From assembly GCF_000260115.1 (NCBI RefSeq), contig NZ_JH651379.1:2968466-3032239 (forward strand): a stretch of DNA of 63,774 nucleotides, written 5' to 3'. Below are positions 60,742 through 63,774 of this stretch, one piece after another (positions within the stretch are counted from its first letter, which is position 1; each line of letters begins with the position of its first letter). Position numbers and translations under genes: made by a program. The stretch is from Galbibacter orientalis DSM 19592 (GTDB lineage: Bacteria; Bacteroidota; Bacteroidia; Flavobacteriales; Flavobacteriaceae). The notes under the pieces were generated by a model. That model had not been told where the DNA came from. It was given only the letters and a program-made list of their open reading frames with translations, and did not search any database.

Positions 60742-61326
60742 ATGATAGTAGGTTTGACAGGAGGTATTGGAAGCGGGAAATCTACAGTAGCTAAATTCTT
60801 TAAAGAATTAGGAGTCCCAGTTTATATTGCAGATTTAGAGGCCAAAAAGCTAATGGAAACTAATGATGATATTAGAAGGGATATCATTAGTATTTTTGGA
60901 GCTGATGCTTATGAAAATAATCTTCCGAATCGTAAGTATCTGGCTGAAATTGTTTTTGAAAACCCCGAAAAGTTAGAACAATTAAATGCAATAATTCACC
61001 CTGCTGTTGGAAAACATTTTGAGGAATGGTATCAGCAGCAAAAAGTTCCTTATGTTATTAAAGAGGTAGCTATTCTTTTTGAAAATGGAGGAGATAAACA
61101 ATGTGATTTAGTAATTACAGTTACAGCTCCAAAAGAAATTAGAATAGAAAGGGTGTTAAAAAGAGATCAAACTACACGTAAAGCCATTGAAGCTAGAATG
61201 CAGAATCAATGGAGCGATAAAGAGAAAATTAAGAAATCTGACTTTGTTATAGAAAACATAGTTATAGATAATACCCACCAAATAGTTGAGGAGTTACACC
61301 GAATGATACTTAAAAAAAGCATTTGA
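60742..61326 (+). CDS. coaE: Dephospho-CoA kinase
   Basis: 194 residues. Last step of coenzyme A synthesis. P-loop GGIGSGKST near 7-15, then the family's VPVYIADLEAKKLM, IHPAVGKHFEEW, and AILFENGGDKQCDLVITVTAPKEIRIERVLKRD. It starts three bases after the YbbR gene. Confidence 0.95.
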   Translation: MIVGLTGGIGSGKSTVAKFFKELGVPVYIADLEAKKLMETNDDIRRDIISIFGADAYENNLPNRKYLAEIVFENPEKLEQLNAIIHPAVGKHFEEWYQQQKVPYVIKEVAILFENGGDKQCDLVITVTAPKEIRIERVLKRDQTTRKAIEARMQNQWSDKEKIKKSDFVIENIVIDNTHQIVEELHRMILKKSI

Positions 61327-61391
61327 AGCAAAAATTTTAACATTTTTGTTAACGTTAGGTTAAATGCTTAACATACCTTATTACAATGTCT

Positions 61392-61399
61392 TAATTTTG
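61392..61399 (+). promoter_or_regulatory. Candidate -7 element (TAATTTTG) of the two-component operon
   Basis: TAATTTTG lies only five bases before the kinase start codon. If used, the transcript would begin at about the ATG itself and be leaderless; if not, the promoter is further up and unrecognised. Confidence 0.35.
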
Positions 61400-61404
61400 A
61401 CAAA

Positions 61405-62976
61405 ATGAGTAGACGCTTATTTGTACTTTTGGTAATATTGATGAGTTTATCCCTGATGGGGATTATATTCGTTCAAGGTTACTGGATTAAAACCGCAGTA
61501 GACGATAAGGAAGAACAATTTTCTAATACAATTTCTCTGGCATTGCATTCTGTTTCAGACAAAATTCAGAAAAGAGAAATGAGAGATTATTTTGACGAGT
61601 ATGCTAACTTAAAAGATAGTGTAGGAGAGTTAAAAGAATCTAATGTAAAAGAGTTTTTCTTTGTTGAAAGGGATAAGAGTAGTAATGAAACATTGATTTA
61701 CTCTCACGGAATTTTAGAAGAAGATTACGGAATCTCTTCCACGTTCTTTGATAATAATAGTACTGATTCTTCAACAATTAAAAATTATACGAGTAAGAGA
61801 ACTACGCAAATTTTTAAAGAAGAATATGGTATTGATGGTAAGGTTTATTCTCCTGTAGAACGGATTGAAAAAATAGGTGGGTTTTCAGCTATGGATAAAG
61901 CACTTTTTGAAGATGTATTTATGGTGTCTGCAAAACGTGTTCCAATTCATAAACGGGTTACCAACCAAGAAATAGAATTATTACTTCAACAAGCTCTAAA
62001 AGACAGAGGGATAAAATTGAACTTTGAATATGGAGTTTATAGTAAAGGATTGGCAACAAAAGTCCGTTCGAGTAATAAAATTCAACTTGCAGAGTCTAGA
62101 TATAAAACTCCATTATTTATAGATAGCGATGGAAAAAGTAATTATGATTTGGTAGTTAGTTTTCCTGAAAAGAAAAAATTCTTGATATCTTCCATAATGG
62201 AAATGGCCATATTATCAATAATATTTACATTGATAATTTTAATAGCCTATTCAAGTGCATTGTATCAATTGATAAAACAAAAACAAATCTCTGAGATTAA
62301 AACAGATTTTATCAATAATATGACGCATGAGTTTAAAACGCCTATTGCTACAATTAATTTGGCATTAGATTCATTAAAAAATCCAAAAGCATTTGATGAT
62401 ACTGATAAAGTAAAAAGGTATTTACAAATGATAAGGGATGAAAATAAGCGAATGCATGCTCAGGTTGAAAATGTACTAAGAATATCTAAATTAGAGAAAA
62501 ATCAGCTTGATATTAGTAAAGATAAGGTTGATGTTCATGAAATTATAGATGAAGCAATAGCACATGTAGAATTGATGGTAGAAAACCGTGGAGGGTATGT
62601 AAAAACACATTTAGATGCCACCAGAAATGAAATTTTAGGAAACGATTTTCACCTTACCAATATATTAGTTAACATTTTGGATAATGCTAATAAGTATTCT
62701 CCAAATGCTCCAGAAATAAATGTTTATACTGAAGTTGTAAAAAACAGTATTGTTATTAAAATAACAGACAATGGAGCAGGAATGAGTAAAGCAGTATTAA
62801 AAAGAATATTTGAAAAATTTTATAGAGAATCTACTGGAAATATACACAATATAAAAGGCCATGGTTTAGGATTGGCATATGTAAAAAGTATAGTAGAGGA
62901 CCATCAAGGCGAAGTATACGCCGAAAGTGAAAAAGATAAAGGAAGTACCTTTTTTGTGAAGTTACCTTTAATATAA
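61405..62976 (+). CDS. Sensor histidine kinase
   Basis: 523 residues. Two membrane helices (about 5-27 and 267-290) frame a periplasmic sensor of about 240 residues with no domain I recognise. The cytoplasmic part has the H-box INNMTHEFKTPIATINLALDSL (His308), N-box ILVNILDNANKYSPN, and G boxes DNGAGM and GHGLGLAYV. It phosphorylates the response regulator encoded four bases on. The signal is unknown. Confidence 0.93.
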   Translation: MSRRLFVLLVILMSLSLMGIIFVQGYWIKTAVDDKEEQFSNTISLALHSVSDKIQKREMRDYFDEYANLKDSVGELKESNVKEFFFVERDKSSNETLIYSHGILEEDYGISSTFFDNNSTDSSTIKNYTSKRTTQIFKEEYGIDGKVYSPVERIEKIGGFSAMDKALFEDVFMVSAKRVPIHKRVTNQEIELLLQQALKDRGIKLNFEYGVYSKGLATKVRSSNKIQLAESRYKTPLFIDSDGKSNYDLVVSFPEKKKFLISSIMEMAILSIIFTLIILIAYSSALYQLIKQKQISEIKTDFINNMTHEFKTPIATINLALDSLKNPKAFDDTDKVKRYLQMIRDENKRMHAQVENVLRISKLEKNQLDISKDKVDVHEIIDEAIAHVELMVENRGGYVKTHLDATRNEILGNDFHLTNILVNILDNANKYSPNAPEINVYTEVVKNSIVIKITDNGAGMSKAVLKRIFEKFYRESTGNIHNIKGHGLGLAYVKSIVEDHQGEVYAESEKDKGSTFFVKLPLI

Positions 62977-62980
62977 AAAC

Positions 62981-63697
62981 ATGGAAACAGTAAATAAAAA
63001 GATTTTATTAGTAGAAGATGATCCTAATTTTGGTATCGTACTGAAAGATTATTTATCAATGAATGATTTTGATGTAACCTTAGCTAAGAATGGGATGGAA
63101 GGGTATGAGAAATTCAGAAAAGATCATTACGATTTATGTATTTTAGATGTAATGATGCCCTATAAAGATGGATTTACTTTGGCTAAAGAAATAAGAGAAA
63201 AGGATGAAAACATTCCGATTATCTTTTTAACTGCCAAAACAATGAAAGAAGATGTATTGAAAGGTTATAAGGTTGGTGCAGATGACTACTTAAACAAGCC
63301 TTTTGATTCTGAAGTTTTATTGTTTAAAATTAAAGCCATCATTCAAAGAAAATCAACAGAATCTTTGGCAGATAGTAAGCAATTTGAATTTGAAATAGGA
63401 AACTTTCATTTAAATTCAAAGCTTAGATTTCTTACTTATAAGGAAGAGGAGCCAATTAAACTCTCTCCAAAAGAGAACGAATTATTACGTTTGTTAGCGC
63501 TTCATGAAAATGATTTGATGCCAAGAGAATTAGCATTGACTAAAATATGGAGAGACGATAATTATTTTACATCGCGTAGTATGGATGTTTACATAGCAAA
63601 GCTTCGTAAATATTTAAAGAAAGATGATGAAGTAGAAATTCTAAATATACACGGAGAAGGCTTTAGATTAGTAGTTAAAAGCGAAGCTAATAATTAG
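62981..63697 (+). CDS. OmpR-family response regulator
   Basis: 238 residues. Receiver domain with acidic pair ED (12-13), phosphorylated Asp56 (CILDVMMPYKDGF), and Lys in LNKPFDSEV. A winged-helix DNA-binding domain follows (about 135-235, IKLSPKENELLRLL, SMDVYIAKLRKYL). Partner of the kinase directly upstream. The target genes are not visible here. Confidence 0.95.
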   Translation: METVNKKILLVEDDPNFGIVLKDYLSMNDFDVTLAKNGMEGYEKFRKDHYDLCILDVMMPYKDGFTLAKEIREKDENIPIIFLTAKTMKEDVLKGYKVGADDYLNKPFDSEVLLFKIKAIIQRKSTESLADSKQFEFEIGNFHLNSKLRFLTYKEEEPIKLSPKENELLRLLALHENDLMPRELALTKIWRDDNYFTSRSMDVYIAKLRKYLKKDDEVEILNIHGEGFRLVVKSEANN

Positions 63698-63732
63698 GCT
63701 GGCTCCAAAATAATATAATTTATATCGATTTT

Positions 63733-63767
63733 AAAAAGGGATAACTGTAATACAGTTATCCCTTTTT
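63733..63767 (+). terminator. Terminator of the two-component operon
   Basis: AAAAAGGGATAACTGTA pairs with TACAGTTATCCCTTTTT as a perfect palindrome ending in a T run, 36 bases past the regulator's stop. Confidence 0.9.
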
Positions 63768-63774
63768 TGTTGCA

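Overview
The window looks like a chromosomal segment of a low-GC member of the Flavobacteriaceae (Bacteroidota). The evidence is the AT-rich composition, promoters of the TAnnTTTG type, a DUF4835/PorD-type secretion protein, the unusual omega subunit, a TonB receptor paired with a DUF4249 lipoprotein, a 483-residue GAPDH, monomeric isocitrate dehydrogenase, and a house order such as bamD-rpoZ-coaBC-DUF4835-recN. I cannot name a genus from the sequence alone.

Layout. (1) 1-3.3 kb is the distal half of an rRNA operon (23S, 5S, terminator). (2) 3.3-3.8 kb is a non-coding quilt of short tandem words, each 7 or 8 nt long. (3) 3.9-10.4 kb, all + strand, holds a secreted beta-lactamase-fold protein that has lost its GH3 catalytic half, a membrane-spanning LamG/SARP-like one-component regulator, and a Tat-exported Gfo/Idh/MocA oxidoreductase followed by two DUF1080 lipoproteins. 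The last three probably form a 3-keto-glycoside pathway. (4) 10.4-17.2 kb, - strand, holds murQ with a small membrane protein, a DUF4249/TonB-receptor pair and icd. (5) 17.7-24.9 kb, + strand, holds a Pycsar-effector-like HD/membrane gene split by a frameshift, a large GAF-type protein, and a 1221-residue lipoprotein joining a phosphoesterase, a kinase-like segment and an outer-membrane barrel. (6) 25-33.6 kb, - strand, holds rplS, a triplicated MITE-like repeat, trmD and neighbours, a DUF2490 protein, gap and htrA. (7) 33.7-45.6 kb is housekeeping: dapF-GNAT-mltG, an rsmI-like gene, a phosphotyrosine phosphatase, dnaA, ribD, prmC, and a fluoride riboswitch in front of a CLC-F antiporter. (8) 45.9-63.8 kb holds ligA, a two-gene 5'-nucleotidase, dapA, a Kir-type channel, bamD-rpoZ-coaBC-porD-recN, fabI, a glycosyltransferase-YbbR-coaE run and a two-component system.

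Most of the window is ordinary core genome. The signals that stand out are the 7/8-nt word quilt at 3305-3799; a 211-bp element present five times (three in tandem between trmD and rplS, one at 29.4 kb, one inverted at 14.7 kb); the LamG-TM-SARP regulator with a tandem ATTACCCC repeat in front of the oxidoreductase operon; the HD/Pycsar-effector gene broken exactly at a TAATG stop-start; the kinase-like motif inside the phosphatase-barrel protein; and a possible switching helix behind the fluoride aptamer. All functions are read from sequence patterns and recalled family knowledge; no search was run.
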